Shown in pieces: positions 26,891 through 41,200 of a DNA stretch of 64,000 nucleotides (the first letter of the stretch is position 1; every line of letters starts with the position of its first letter). Location: assembly GCA_026419785.1 (NCBI GenBank), contig JAODTK010002132.1, positions 1 to 64,000 of the forward strand. Direction: 5' to 3'. The notes under the pieces are model-generated. The model was not told the DNA's origin. It ran no database searches and saw only the letters and a list, made by a program, of their open reading frames with translations. Source of the stretch: Sclerodactyla briareus (lineage: Eukaryota; Echinodermata; Holothuroidea; Dendrochirotida; Sclerodactylidae). The translations under genes were made by a program, and so were the position numbers.

Positions 26891-28114
26891 GTCCGAGTCC
26901 ACACAAAACTTGGGGGGACAATTTTTCACCGGAGGAAAAATCGTGGGCGTCTTGCGATTTTTTCAACTTTGACTAGTTGAACCGAACGGGAGAATGTTGG
27001 ACTACATTTGGTCCGATAATAACAAGTAGGTGCATCAAAGCCACCGGAGGTCAAATGGCATGATCAATGTGTTTTTTCTGTGAATGAGGTCCAACAAAAA
27101 TTTTCCTGCGGGGATTCCAACGTCGGCAGTTTACCTGTCTGCACATGTCTAGAAATCTAGACAACCGAGGCTGGTTAGCAATCCAGCAGTCCCGCCATCC
27201 GTTTGGGTGGCTGTGCTTGCGTTGCTGTTGGCGAGGTCTTGGTCTTCGCTTCACACATGGTTCCACTTTGATCAATAGACCTTCCTGGGGGAATGGACTC
27301 TCTGAGGTTTGTTGGTGGATTTCGCATAAGTTCGTCAGCGGCTGTGGGCTGTCACTTTGAACCCTGAACTTCCGCTCCTCCCTGTTCCGAGAAATTGTTG
27401 GTCCTGGAGTTCACTGATCGTCTTTCGGATGGGTACTTAAAATGGCGGTCCCAGAGCAGTTTTGGTATTGGTATAGTCACTGCCTCGTCTCATCTGCGCA
27501 CAAGTCGTAAGCGAGCTATCACCCGTGCTCAACCACGATCAATACTGCCTGGTTTCCTTGATGGGGCCTTAGTTTGCGCTTAAACCCGTAGAATTCACAT
27601 CAAATCAATTAGGCATGTAATTCCAGGCCTCCATACCTGGAAATAATTGGCGGATCCAGGAATTTTCAAAAGTGAGGGGTCCAACTTGGCTCCAGCAAAA
27701 TGGCAGTCCAACTTTTTTCAACCCCACCGCTACCCGCCACGACGTCCCTGTTCTATTTCATTCACGTTTTTTCTCAAATTTTCTCACGAATGGCTTTTTA
27801 AAAAAATCTCCCGAGTAACGATTGAAGACATATCCGAACCCACCCACCCATCTGTCCCAGACTTGATTCAATTTTTTCCCTCAATTGTGTTGTTTGTTCA
27901 GTCTTCGTATAGAAAATGTTGCTATTATATTAAGGTTGGATATAGATGCCCGTCGTGGCACGAGGAATTCGTCGAGGTCCGTCGTTTTTGCGCATACCCA
28001 CTCAGACTCCATGGTGGGAAGGGTGAGGCTTCCCGATGGGGTGCATGCATGAGCGGCTATCATGGGGGGGGGGGGGTCACCCTCAATAATTGGTTGACAG
28101 GAACGCAGGTGCAT

Positions 28115-31100
28115 TAGGCTCCAATTTCGACCCAGCTGCTATTTCGCTTATACTGTTCCGACATATTCGAAGATTCAACGACTGATTACTGACCTGCGTG
28201 ATGGAATACATGACTTCTCCAGTGTTGAATCCTCAAAAACTGCGCACTCGCATGCGATGTCTTCATTGCTTTTCATTGTTGTCCATCAGCCTCATTCTTC
28301 ATAGGACCCAGGTGCAAATATATTTAGTTCAAGTGTATAAGCATCCTCCAATGGCTACATGCTTCATCCCACACACCGCAAAGGCTACATTTAGGCCTCT
28401 TCTAATTTTTCCAATCGGTAAAGGGTCAATACCCATCAGCCAAGTTGGTGATTTTATTGGGGAGGGGGGGGGGGGGGGGGGGTGTGGAGACTGATGGGGG
28501 GTTTGGGGAAGGTTTTAAAAAAATTCCTTCTTAGGTAGCCTTAAGATGCAATTTTGGGTGCATATGCACACTTCACCCTACTTCTACTAGGAAATAATTT
28601 TGCATTTTCTTTCACCCGGCGCTAAGATGCTATTTGGTGCTAGGTGAGTTAGTTCCTTTTCTTTCTTGGCGTTGGCGCGAGAACTCACAGAAAATGTTGA
28701 TGACTAGGTCAGTTAAAACAAGGATTTGACATAACTTTCTACTAAGTCAGTTTAGTGTTGCATACTTTTTCGCCTCTTTCTCTCAACTAAGAAAACGATT
28801 TCCACGAATCTCGCCGGGACATATAAATGTCTTTTTTTTTTCGCCCCCATCTATGTTTATTATGCATCACGTAGGTATTACCCCTTTAAACAATAAAGAC
28901 AACCCTCAATTCGAGAAATTTCAATCATGGGCTTTCTGAGATGAAGAAGGGGCCGATGGTAAAGCTTTGAGGTGAATGAAGATACAATTATAGCAAGTGA
29001 AGGATTCGTGTGAGCCTATCTCACATCTTTGCCCGTGGGACCTTTGCAGTAGAGGTGGATGTAAAATAAAGTAACGAGAGCCGGCAAAACGCGCGCGATG
29101 CGCGGCCAAATTTTCGGAGGTTCACACGGAAGATGTCCTGTATGAGACAGATAATGTATCACAAAACACGTTATCCCATGATAGGTATAACACCTCACCC
29201 CCTACAAAATGCTGTCTCAAAAAGTTATTGAACAAGTTTATTTGGTGATAGAATTCCATAGGCCTGCCCTGCACAGAGAGGCAACAATGGTGATTTTTTT
29301 TTAGTTCATGTAAATCTCTGTAAAGAGTATGACCAAAGTAGAGGGTACATGCAGCACAGATGCCTTCACATAGCTGGGAAAGTGATGGGGGGGGGGTCCG
29401 ACTCCCCCGAAGCCATCTGGATCCACATTATTGGTAGAATACATTTAGTGTTTCGAAAAGCTTCGAACCAAAGGGGGGGGGTTCAACCCCGGACCCCCCC
29501 ACTCGTCTCCCGCGAATGACCGTCACTAGCTACGCAGATGTCGGAAGCGAGACGCAAAACTGAAGACAAAGAAACGAGAGGAAGAGAGGAATATCAAATA
29601 TTACGAAGAACCGGCAATCACACCACTCGAGGTACACCGTAGTCGGATGGACGGGCGAAGATACGTTGTTTGGGGGGTATTGGTGAACATTAAAACACTA
29701 ACATCCGGAGAACACAGGAAACACAAGAACAAATGGGCAATAATATGGAACGGAAAATATTTATTTGTTTCAAATAATATGAGGAACATTTGGATAAAAT
29801 GATAAAAGTGAAAGTTCAATAATGTTGGTGTTTGATTGTCCGAAAACAGTAAGGGCAAGGGTCTTACGAAATAACCGATCAGTTGATTCACGTAGACGTT
29901 TTCTGAATAGACTAGTTCAAAAGTACGATGCTCAACAGAAACCTCTACAGAGTAAACACATGAGTTAACCCGAGCTAGATAACTGATAGGGGGATTGCAT
30001 CGTCTTGTAACCTCATAAAACATGATGTACCTCCTGAATGTAATATTGTACATTTGGTAGGGAGGAATACAGAACCAACTACCCAACCTCAACTTTGGGT
30101 AAAATGTGTGAACCAGAAAACTTGCGTTTGGTTCCTTCCGATTTACGACCGGAGGCCAGGTGTTGTGCGAGTGAGAACCACCACCCATGCATAGCGCCAG
30201 ATAGTGTAGCAGTTTCGCCAAAGTCTTTGATTAAAACCTGTGACACGATCGAGCTCTTCGTAAACTGAACGATTCGATTAAACTTACTGTTCGAGATTAC
30301 TATCATTCATTTAAGATATGTATTGGCATAGAGTACCATAATACTTCGTAATTGGCCGATATCTGGCCTTATTTCTTCTGGAAGCCGCTAAGAGAGTGTC
30401 AATCTCTCATCTCACTCTAGATTTTAATTATTAGGATAACTTACTGAGATGGAAAGCACCATTGATACATTGATTTAGTGGCTGAATCCGAACAGTTTCA
30501 CTGATGAAAATATCTACTGCGACCTAGAACCATTATTATAGTAGACCTTTTGCTTAAAACATACTTTAATTTGAAATTTTTTGTCCAAGGAAGGCTAACC
30601 CTATATTCAATGTATAGATGGCGACCATTTTGTATATGATGATATTTTCTTGATTATAGCAAACACACTATATTCTGAAAAGAAGGTCTGTAAAAAGTAA
30701 CGGGTAATAAATAAAATATGTGATATAAATATTTTTGTTCGCAACAAGCGAATACAATTATATTCCCAATACACATTGGAAAGTTCCTGACGCCATTTGA
30801 TCGTTAAAGCTTTATAATTTGGCAATGTTGAAACAAATGTGAACAGTATCACATATGAATAAAATCACTCTTTGAGTGGACGGTATAGAATAAAACTTCT
30901 GTAAAATACGGTAATATATACACACTAAGTCGTGAACAGATCATAATACAAGGTACAAGACGAATATTCACTAAGTGCAAAATATCACTAAGCGCAAAAA
31001 TTCTGGATAAGTTTAATTGAACTCTTGTTGAAAGTGTTGTTTTCGAATATTTTGGAACATTTTAGTATTATGTTCTGTATTTGAAACGATCGTTTTATTA

Positions 31101-31766
31101 TTAACAATACCATTGTTTTTACTTTTGTAATATATCTCGATGAATAAGATTATTGATTATAGAGACATAAAGAGATATATTATATTATTTTTCAGGTTCT
31201 CCCTGGTTACTTTCGTTTGTTTTGGTTCTCCCTTTTTTTCTCTCTCTTCTTTTTATTTAGTTGACAAACTCACGTATGAAAGTATGAATATATATATATG
31301 AATATTATACTACAATTAAAGGAATATCGTGAGTTTGTTTGCTGTGCCAGCTACGATAATTAGTTTAATTTATGAAATCATTAATAAAACCACTGTGGTA
31401 ATTGAAAAATATGCATTTATGAAGTGATGAATGAAAAATGTTTTTGAAGGAAATTGTTGGAATAGAAATTATGATATAAATTGTTTAGAAACTACTCAAA
31501 CGGTAAAACAAATCTGAGATGTATACTATGATGATGCTCCCTAAGAAATGGAATGATTACCTGAACAGAATCCCACCACCAAATCAATTTTTCTTGAATA
31601 CGTAACCTCACCAAAAAGTAAACAATGTAAAATGTTAAATGAAAAATCGTATACATTTGATCGATGTAAGAAATGTTGTAGTTGAAACAGCTGCTTTGGA
31701 GACTAGCCCTCGTTGTTACACGGTAGAATGGTCGGTGTGAGTTGGCAATTTGCGCATTCAGGTTAC
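28115..31766. other. Single-copy spacer, no supported gene
   Basis: Holds several G runs (28,462-28,482, 29,388-29,397 and 29,474-29,482) and AT-rich sequence. A 206-codon minus-strand open frame at 29,601-30,221 has no recognisable domain and no clear splice or start context; it may be part of a terminal exon or 3' UTR of the galaxin-like gene or be chance. Nothing else is supported. Confidence 0.3.
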
Positions 31767-32200
31767 CTGTGATGGTGTGGTAAGAGGCGCCCGCCACAGC
31801 AGTACTCGTCTGAGGAGTCCCGGATCACACTATTTACGCACAGCACTGGCCATTGGTTACATTCTGTGTATGAGGCCGTCACAACACGTGTCCCTGGATG
31901 GGTCCCAGGTATCATATGCCTCGCCCGACATCATGGCCCTCCGCGCCATGACGTTTTTCTCCCCGCCTGTAGAGCAGCAGGTATCATCTTCTGCACTGTA
32001 CTTCAGGCTCCCACAGCATCGATCATTGTTCCCAGGTTCTGGTAAAGGCTACCCTCGCACACATGGCACCCTCGATGGAAGCGAATTTAACAAGGACTGC
32101 CGCAACAGGCCTGAATGTTGCCCTGACTATTGGTCTTCGGGTACCGGAATAGAGCCCAACAATAAGTGTGGTCTAGTTCACTCGCCCTTCACATGTCCAC
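31767..32200 (-). CDS. Galaxin-like exon, probably the last (3') one found
   Basis: The minus strand shows in order HTYCWALFRYPKTNSQ, QACCGSP, then NDRCCGSLKYSAEDDTCCST, GEAYDTWDPSRDTCCDGLIH and, one frame over, NSVIRDSSDEYCCGGRLLPH. It ends at CACAG|GTAACC, which could be either a donor or a TAA stop one codon on. Three to four di-cysteine repeats are packed here with about two frame changes. The start is approximate; an acceptor-like attcag lies near 32,111. A 152-codon plus-strand open frame covering the same region is a shadow. Confidence 0.6.
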
Positions 32201-35200
32201 AGGAGTAAGACTTATTCCCCGAACCACTCCCCTCGAGAAAAACCTCTCGTTATCCATGATTGAGCTTGCCAATGCTACTCTAAGAGACATCAATATGAAT
32301 ATGTTTGAATGGGAAACACGGTGCAAATGTTTCACTGGCATGACTACTGTTTAGCGGACTTAAATGCAACGTGCTAATTACCGGCAGGTCATTGCTCAAT
32401 TATCACGTTTCAGGATTGATGACAAAATAGTGCCCTGGAAGAGCGGTCAATTTCAAACAAAACCGTTAGGGTCTTATGATCAGCTCAACACAACTGTAAC
32501 TCGTGACGTCAAGAGAGTAAAGGGCCGGTCACACTATAACGATATCGTGTGGTTGTAACGATCCGATATTATTGGTCAGGCCGATTAATACGGGCCTATA
32601 AATGACGGCTGGAACACCTTGCCGCATGGATGAAGGACTTGAGTCGCTATTTGCCAAACCATTCCAGTGTGGAAAAGCCCTTCCCGGCGTTTTGATAATC
32701 ACATATTTCATATTTATCGTTGTGCGCTCAACGATTTTCGAAGACTCTACCATTTTGCGATATGACGTCATTTAGGAATGAGGTTTTTTTTCGAACACTT
32801 TCGATCTTGAGAAGGTATTGTGATAATGTACCAGTACTCATGACAATTGTTACCACACAGACCCTCTCTTCCTGGTTTAGCCTCAAATCTAAAAGATACG
32901 TGTGCAGAACGATAGAAACTCGTTATAGTGTGACGGCCCCTTTAGCAAGCAATATCATTATAGGATAAGCCAATTAACTTTGATTTATTGTTACAGTCGG
33001 AAACCACATTTGTCGATCAAGTTTCGTGGTTAATGGAGCAGGTGGCACCCCGACGACGCACCCCCCTCACCAGCCATGTGGAACTTGAAAACCTACTGCA
33101 ACCCTACACACAACAGTGGAATAACCGATTCTGAAACCCACAGTTGTTAAAATGGTTACGATTGGTTATTTCGATCAAATCCCCCCCTCCCTCAACCCCA
33201 GTAGGTTTGTAGGTATTCTGGGATTGCTGCATGAATACTTACTTGAAACCGTTACAACATATCTCGCTTTCCGTATTGTACTGGACTGGGCCACAAGACA
33301 TTCGATACCGATTCCCTCGAAAAACAGTCTTCCTGCAACATTACGGATGCGTCAAGTCGGCCCGGACGGTTCGGGCCAGAGCAGGTCAGCATGTCTGTGG
33401 GTTTATCATGAAGCTGGTCGACGCAGCAAAGCTCGGAGTTATCTCCAGCACATACCTCTGGCCGCCACAAACATTCATACCCTGTAGAATAATATTGCAA
33501 GTTATTATTAGTAGCCCTAATCTTCCTCGACGGCTTGCACTGCCACTCTAAAGAAAATCTACACAAGTAGAGTAGAATTCCAAACGACAGCGGAGTCACT
33601 ATAGTCAACCCTGTACGCTGTACGGGGGTCAAATTGACCACAGCTGTGATGTGATGATTTATACATAAGGGCGTAGTAAGAACGCGCGCCCAGTTTTCAG
33701 CATGACCCCAAAGATGGGCCCATATCTCGATATCTGTAAATCTCGCGGATTGGGGGAGAAATTTTTTCTTTACTCTGAACATTGCTAATACTAGCTCCCA
33801 TTTCTTATTGAGGAATACATGCCTCGCAAATCGCAATATAAATTGAGTACCGGTAGTTGACTACTGTTTTTGGCTATGCAATTTGGCTATACTCATTTTC
33901 GGTAACTGTATTCCTTCAAACGTTCACCTCAATGTTCTTGACAAAATCAGAGTATTCTCGAGGTTTCTTTACATAACGCTACCTGAAGTTTCACTAACTC
34001 ATTATTACAGATCTATTCTGTTGTCATCTGATTGGTTATTCAGCGATGACGATTCCGGATCAGGTTTGACTCCTCGAGGTGAAACATTCACACATTGCAG
34101 TGAAGAAATACAGTTACTCTGGTGTATTCTTGGAGTTTGATTTTCATCGTTGCTATTACAAAAACAAAACTACTCCATTCCACAATAATTTAGTACAAAC
34201 TACTACTCTATTTCACACAATTTCATTCATTCTATCTGAGGCTGTTGTTTCTTATTATCAGGCTTTTCTTTTTGCCCGGTCATGGCATCTATGCAAATAC
34301 AACTAGTCGTTATAACTGTGTATGGGACAGCATGTACAAGCTCAACAGAGAGTTGGTGCATTATGGCTGTTATCACGTCGATTGGTAGTTGATGGGAGCA
34401 GAATCGTTACAATTCAATTTTGACGACCTACTGTTCTCGGAGATACCGTATTTGGAGCTGAGAGAGGGGCGGCGATGGAGGAGCAGAACAGGCTAGTGTA
34501 CCCTCCCGGAATCGATAATACAAACCTCCATCTTTTTCCATCAGAGTTCCCGCGCAGCAGATGTGAGTTTCCGTGTCGAATCCTTCGATCGCCCCAGGCA
34601 GGCAGCAATCGCTGGATTCCCTGCAGCATGTGTGAGTGCTGGAATCAGATGGCCCTGGCAGCATGAGTGGTCCTTTTCATTGTAGTGGATAGGACCTCCC
34701 GGCAGGCCGTAGCAGGTACTAGGGTATGCTGCTATGTCCTCTTTCCTTCGGATGTTCATCGTGTTGTCGCATCCATCATATCGGCTGTCATAGGCTGTAC
34801 CCGCACATTGCCTAAAGGGGTTCAAGAGAATGATTGGTTGATTGAGCGAGAAGTGGCTATAGGTGTGAAATATATTGAGTGATTGTATAAAATAAAGTGT
34901 TTGGGATGTGTTAACACCCTATCGTTCATTTGTGATATGAATACATCGCGTGCTACTACGTGCATATTCTCCGGGATTAGAACACATCTCCGCTGATACA
35001 GTTTCTTCATGGGGGGAGTATAGGGTACCAAAAACACCTTCACAGCAGCGTCTTTCTAGGCCATTGGAGAATTTAGAGGAGATTCTGATCTTGGCAGCGA
35101 TGCTGTTTTCTAGGCTAATCTGGTTCCACCAGCGCCCAGTCCCGTCGGAATAGCCATAACGCCCTCTGATGTGCATTTCTGTTGAGGATAATGAAATTTT

Positions 35201-38200
35201 CCCCATGAATAATGGTGAATAGCGTTCATTTCTGTCCTTTTATCTTCAACACACCTTCATTGCCTAAATCACATATCGTTTACTTAGACTAATATAGCAA
35301 CAAGAGGAAGGTCAACACAGCAAACAAAACGAAACCCCCAGGCAACAAGAGCGGTACACGTACAAAAACACAACAAACCAGGCCACAGAGGAGGTACACT
35401 CGTTTAAAAATGCATAAAAGTGGAAATCAGTAAAATGTCTACTAAACACAATTCATGGAGTGCGTTCACAGTCCCGATATTTCCGGATTTGTTTGTCCCT
35501 TTTAGTATAGCCTCTTCAACCTGTCCTGACTGGTGCCCATCTAAATTAATTATATAGGCCCCATTACTACTGCCCTGAATTTTTGCCAGTTGAATACCTG
35601 ACTTGTTCATCCGATAGGGTAGGGATATGTGGTATTCCTGAATAATACCAGAACTTATCTTTGTCAATTCGATAAGGCTCGTCGAGGCTACCGACGTTTC
35701 CGTGAAGATACTGAAACATCAAGAAGCCATTATTGCACTCCCACCTAAGTTTCGCTAAATTTTACGGAATATATCGCATTTTCGCCACAGGACGGTCATG
35801 CCTCACATATTGCATCCCTCGCCTGTTTTCTCGATGACTGTGGTACTTTTTGCAGTTTCGAGCCGATTCCCTTTGGGAAAACCCCCCCGGGCCCATCTTT
35901 GAGAGAAAACATGGGAGCCCATTCATGTAACTGATATATTTGTATTATCTATATCATATAGTGCCTTCCACACTGTAAAAACATGACTAAGCTGTGAGTA
36001 TTGCCAGTCACTATTCCGGTTTAGTGAGGATGTAATTTTACCGATGAATAAGCTATATTTTTTTTTTAAAACGATGATTAATCATTTCTCCATCATGTTT
36101 TGGCGATAATTCATAGTATTTTATTACAGTTCAGGTTCATCGCAGGTGCCCCTTTTTTGGGGTGGGGGTGGGTGGGTGGTGGGGTGGGGATTGATCGATT
36201 TCAATCCAAAGCGCAATAACGGCCAAATGTTGATTGAGCAAGTATGGTTAGATAGTTGCATTATGGTTAGGATTCTGAGAAATCAGCAAGAGAGAACACC
36301 ATACTGACTAATTTATTATTCAAGAGGACCTTTAGATCCTCTGGAAAACCGAAATGCTGAATATGTACGACCTGGCTTACATCATCTTTTTGTCGTCAAG
36401 TGGATTAATTGACACTTTCTCAAACGATTTGTCAGAACGGGTTGAATTGGCGAAAAATTGCCAATGTTTTTTTAAAAAGGAATATTCGAAATAGCCTGAT
36501 TTTCTGATATGTTCATCTTATCATTTCTATCGAATGAAAAATTATCAACACTTCCTCTCGAGCGTTTTCAGCCGAGCGCTTGATGTTTTGACATGGGCTG
36601 ATGGAATAACCCAGCAAGGATCCAGTGCTACAATCGCCAGACCGACTCATTGCAACCCCCTCGTGAATGAAAAATGTTCTGGATTTCAGATCTTTCAAGT
36701 GTATTGACTCTGTGCTTCGGGAGTCAACCAACACGGTACAGCGAACCAGATCAGGGAATATATCTGTGCTCAGTAACGGTCATCAAAGAACAATAACCCT
36801 ACACCAGAATAACCAGGTAGACAGATCTCCCACTTACCAGGGCAACATTGGCGCGTACTCGATCGTATACTTTCGTTTGTTGTTGGCAAACATTCTTCCT
36901 CGTTTGTTCGTATGACTCTCGTTCTCCTCTCCCGCACAAAGGGATCTGTGTGACTCACTCCGAACGAGGATGGAACTTCCGTCATGGGCGCAACAGAGGT
37001 CGTGTATGTGTTGTAAGTGATTGCTGTCGATAATAAATATACTTGAAATCTGATACGGAGCATCCTACAGAAGTCCGAAAGGTTGGGCGCTCCGAATTCG
37101 TATGGAGAGATCTTGCAACTTCCTTTGTTCAGGGGGCCTATTCCTTGGGTGGATCAAGGAAGGAGAACCTGTGGGCCTCTAACAACCAAATCCCTGAGAA
37201 CGTTATCTCAACCTAAAAGATAACAGAACAGAGTAAACTGAAAGAGACCCCAGGGGTCCGAAAAGTGTCTCGCAATAGTCACGTTGTTCCACAAGGCTCT
37301 GAAGAAGATTTGTGGTGTGGGGGGGGGGGGGGGGGGGGGGGGGGTATTTGGATCACTCTCCACGATCCGCTGACATCGTGGCTTCAACGGTCCTCTGTTC
37401 TCCTCCCACCACCCCGCGGTCAAATCACACATCGCTAAGCCTGGCGGTGATGAACAGTCATACCAGGACATGTAACAGGGTCGTACGAGGGATCGTCTGG
37501 GGAAGGGGGGGGGCTTAGGTGGGACACAAAGGAAGTGCGTCCTTATTAATTCCTTCACTTCCCTTTATGGCCAAATGAAGCAATTCTGGGGTCCCTAGAC
37601 CCATACTGTTGCAAAATTGGAGAACAACAGCTGTAGAACCTCTACTGAACAGTAATCAAGACATGCGTTTTGTGTTAAAATTGTGTACGCCACGCATGGT
37701 ACACAGAGTTTTAAATTTTAGATACGCTATGCTATCAACACACCGAGTTCCACTGAGCAGAAAAAAAAAAACAGAAAACGGGAATGGAACCAACCTCGCC
37801 ACAGCAGGCGTTACCGTCAGTTCCGTAGTGGTAGAGTAAACCCCCGCACTCAAACCGCCTCGTGGAGAGGTAGACTGTGTAGTTGGATTCGAAGATTCTG
37901 GTTATTCCCGGAATGTGGGAACGAGCGATCCAAATAGTGTTCCAACCAGTGGACTGGTGGCGTTATACGGCTCATCATATACAGCAGCTGGCGGCCCCCT
38001 GCATTAGGAATGAGGACAGAGTTAGCTTGGTTGGTATATACACACTGATTATCCTATGGAATATGATGCGAGTGGTGTCAGCTGTACAGGGTATTCCCCC
38101 TTTTGAATCAGATCTGGCGTTATATTTCGATGTCCGAGTATGCTTTCACATTTTGACAATTGTCAATTTGTAACTAACTTTCTCGCTCGCCCGTTATTTT

Positions 38201-41200
38201 GCCCTATCCTCTATGTCTAACGTTCGGAATTTTTATTTTATTGGAAGTAGACAAAGTTGTAACGGGCCGATATTTGGCCCTGAATATGATTGACGAACGA
38301 GTTAACAACCGAACGAACTAACCTGCAAAAACTTGAGACGTATCCCATGGCAACATGCTTGTTGGCTGGATTTGTCCGGACTCTGGTGATCACGCTTCAT
38401 ATTGTGGATATTCTCTTGGGAACTTGAACCGCTGCAGCATATCTCTGTGGTCTCGTCGAAGGTGACTCGCCACAGCAACCGGTGGCTGGGGTGGCCCGCT
38501 CTGTGTTAACACCCTGTCACGAGAAAAAAAAAAATAACATTGAAGTTTGACTCGCTTGAATTGGAGCGTGACGGCCTAATGCGTTTGAAAAGTCAACTAG
38601 TAGCCCGTGGACTCCTCTGGGGCACGCCGCATACCCCGCCCATTGCCTACCCACTAAACTGACCCCTTCCTCAGCTCGACCAGGCAACATAATCTTCCAG
38701 GATGGCCACCTTCCATTTTTTCAAATGTTTACATTCATACTTCATGGCGCTTTCACATTCCACAGACCCTTCACCTTTTAGATTTCTCTCCAGGGTTGCC
38801 TGTGTCTTTTTTGTGTTATTTCGACTGGGGCTGCCAGTCGGAAATTCAGATTTTCCAGCATCCTAGTGTCCCATTCACCAGAGATGGGTCAGAAATTTGC
38901 CCCATAAATCCCAAACTGGCATCCCACTGTATTTTATATGTTTATATGTTTTTGTCCACATTAGGGATCGGAAAATTGCTCTGAAGTGCTCCAATAATAA
39001 TTTGGGGGACTATTTTTTAGGGGTAACTTAGGGCTGGCGGAGAACACCAATCTATGTGTTGCTGCCTCATATGACCCCTCTCGTAGAAATTGGAGCCATA
39101 GCCCACTGGTCCTGTATAAAGGCTATATTGTTACATGATATGGAGATTCATGAGGTTTTCGTTTGATGATTTATTTCCTATAGTAGGTGGGGTCATTCAG
39201 GCAGCCAGCCAGCCACACGCTAGCAAACTTGCATGTTATGGCATATAACTATTCTTACCAGACTGCAGCAGAGTTGGGTAATCATGGTCGTACACACTGT
39301 CGCTCCCGCAACCCTGGCCCAAAACGTTTTACGCATTACGTCACAGCATGTACTGATGGTGGGGTCGAACAGGTTACTACCACAGCACATGGACCTATTT
39401 GGTCGAACAGAAAAGGCATGTTATGGATATATTTAAATAATGACATCAGTGTCCAAACGACTATTTTGCACGATGAACTTCAACTCTCACGTATATCCGG
39501 ACTACCGAAACATACTCCACAGGTGACAACAGTTCTCTCGGAGGGGGGAGGGGGGGGGGGGAGTATATAGCGAGAGCTTGTCTTCAAGTACCCATTACAA
39601 CCTACCACCCGAATCAGTAAAATCATGGAGGTAATGTCGTTCTTTGGACAGCTAACCGTCTGTACATCGGAAGCTTTCATTTCGGGATGACAACCCACTT
39701 TCGAATCTCTTTGAAGGTGCCAATAATACCGTTCCACATCCCTGGCCATTTTTTTTTCTCTGGACATATTAACTAGGAATGCTTTCGTATGTGTTGGTCT
39801 ACAGCTCCTTGCATTCGATTTTGATGGAGCTCATTCATTTTTTATCCACGTTAATGGCCGGCATATCGAGCACTGATACCATTCAGTTTTCCATTCCTCG
39901 CCGCAGGCGTAAGAAATCTACGCGGTCATGCACGATTCTGATTATCACTGGAAGTCTGTGTGTTTTCAGGTTGCATATGCGGCTGTACTGGAAGAATGCC
40001 TCCACCCACAAGGTTGCGCAATGGGCACTACCATTCCCGAAAGCAATCAACTCGGACTAGTTTATTGTGGTGAAAGAAGTTTTGATTATTTTGTAGAAGG
40101 GAAGAGGATTCTATCAAGTTAGTTTGGGCAGTTTGCCCTGCCTCAATAAGTCAGCTTAGGCTATTTTGTTGGGCGTTTATATACAAATGATTTTGTAGCA
40201 AGATATGATGTAGAGATTTTTATCCCATGGCATGAAGGGTTTGCCACTTGGCTGATTTATCCGTGTCGTTTGGGGGGCCAGGTCGAGGAAGGCACTAAGT
40301 TTGTCTACGCACAGTTTAACAGCTCCATTATAACGGATTTACAAGAAAAAGAAAAGAAACGTCAGTCGTTCAGTGCAGTAGGCGCGGTGAAGAATCCTGA
40401 GCTCGTGGTTCTTGTTATAAGAATATTCAATGGCTAAAGGGATACGACTAGACATCTCGTAATTCAGTACTTGCAGAAGATTTCGTTGCTAAGGGATACT
40501 TTAGCCAAAAAGGGGGAAAAAAGAGAGAATTGGGAGTAATAAAACTTGCTTAACGGATTGCTCATAGACCTACCTTCAATTACGGATGGAGTCTGTCCTC
40601 GCAGCAAACGTTCCGGTTTTGTCCATCGATTTCTCCTGCGCAGCATCCGTGGGTGGCAATGTCGTAAGAACTCGATAACCGAGCTAGTCCCAACACGCAT
40701 AGTTTGTTCTGTCCACTATTTCCGTCACTGTGCGGCACGCCGCACCATCATGAGAGGCGGTCGAGTACATGGATTTGCTTCTTGGCTGTTGTAGTGAGAA
40801 AATAACATGTACGGACGTTGAGAGGCGTCCTCCATAAAATTGTAAAAAAAAATGTAACAAATATTTCGACTGATTAAGCACTGTTACAGGCCAAAAGAAT
40901 TATGGTCGAGGTGATGTAATTCCGTGAAATAATTCGACAATATATTTGACAAATGTGTGATGTAATTCCGTGAAATATTCGACAAATATATTTGACAAAT
41001 GTGTGATGTAATTCCGTGAAATATTCGATAAATATATTTGACAAATGTGTGATGTAATTTCGTGAAATATTCGACAAATATATTTGACAAATGTATTGAA
41101 ATGACATGCGTAACAAAAAACAAAACCAGCTTAACAAAACATTAACAGCTGCATCATGCAGGGAGCAAATAAGACTATTGTTTTCAAGATGTTGGCAATA

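Larger units (their letters stand above)
17084..28114. repeat. Large tandem block, copy B (about 11.0 kb)
   Basis: Second head-to-tail copy of the block at 6,451-17,083. Its left edge is set by the point where the sequence returns to the start motif (ttcgt...acatcaactctccg). Its right edge is set by the end motif ggttgacaggaacgcaggtg, beyond which (from about 28,115) the sequence is single-copy in this window. Copy B is about 400 bp longer than A because of many dispersed small indels rather than one insertion. Part of it, from about 19,957 onward, recurs a third time from 57,079. No obvious short duplication flanks the A-B pair. Confidence 0.9.

Noticed and set aside
6451-28114. Long terminal repeat or virus-like element explaining the block
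   Set aside because: No terminal repeats at the block ends and no capsid, integrase or protease phrases were seen. The only reverse transcriptase belongs to a LINE.
29601-30221. A 206-codon minus-strand open frame
   Set aside because: No recognisable domain, no clear start or splice context, AT-rich. Kept only as a remark in the spacer entry.
31750-32208. A 152-codon plus-strand open frame with a CRNRPECCPD-like segment
   Set aside because: The minus strand of the same region encodes four canonical galaxin repeats. The cysteines on plus are the complement of that pattern plus chance.
36680-36800. Plus-strand reading with an Ig-like EPDQGIYLCSV phrase
   Set aside because: Only a short match with a stop soon after. 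The minus strand has two exons that join in phase across a strong GTAAGT donor. I cannot fully exclude the plus reading.
37208-37558. Proline-rich minus-strand frame of 116 codons
   Set aside because: Half of it is the translation of the poly-G run. An acceptor-like site exists, but the peptide shows no galaxin motif.
40911-41095. CRISPR-like array
   Set aside because: Units are uniform without variable spacers and the context is eukaryotic; it is a minisatellite.
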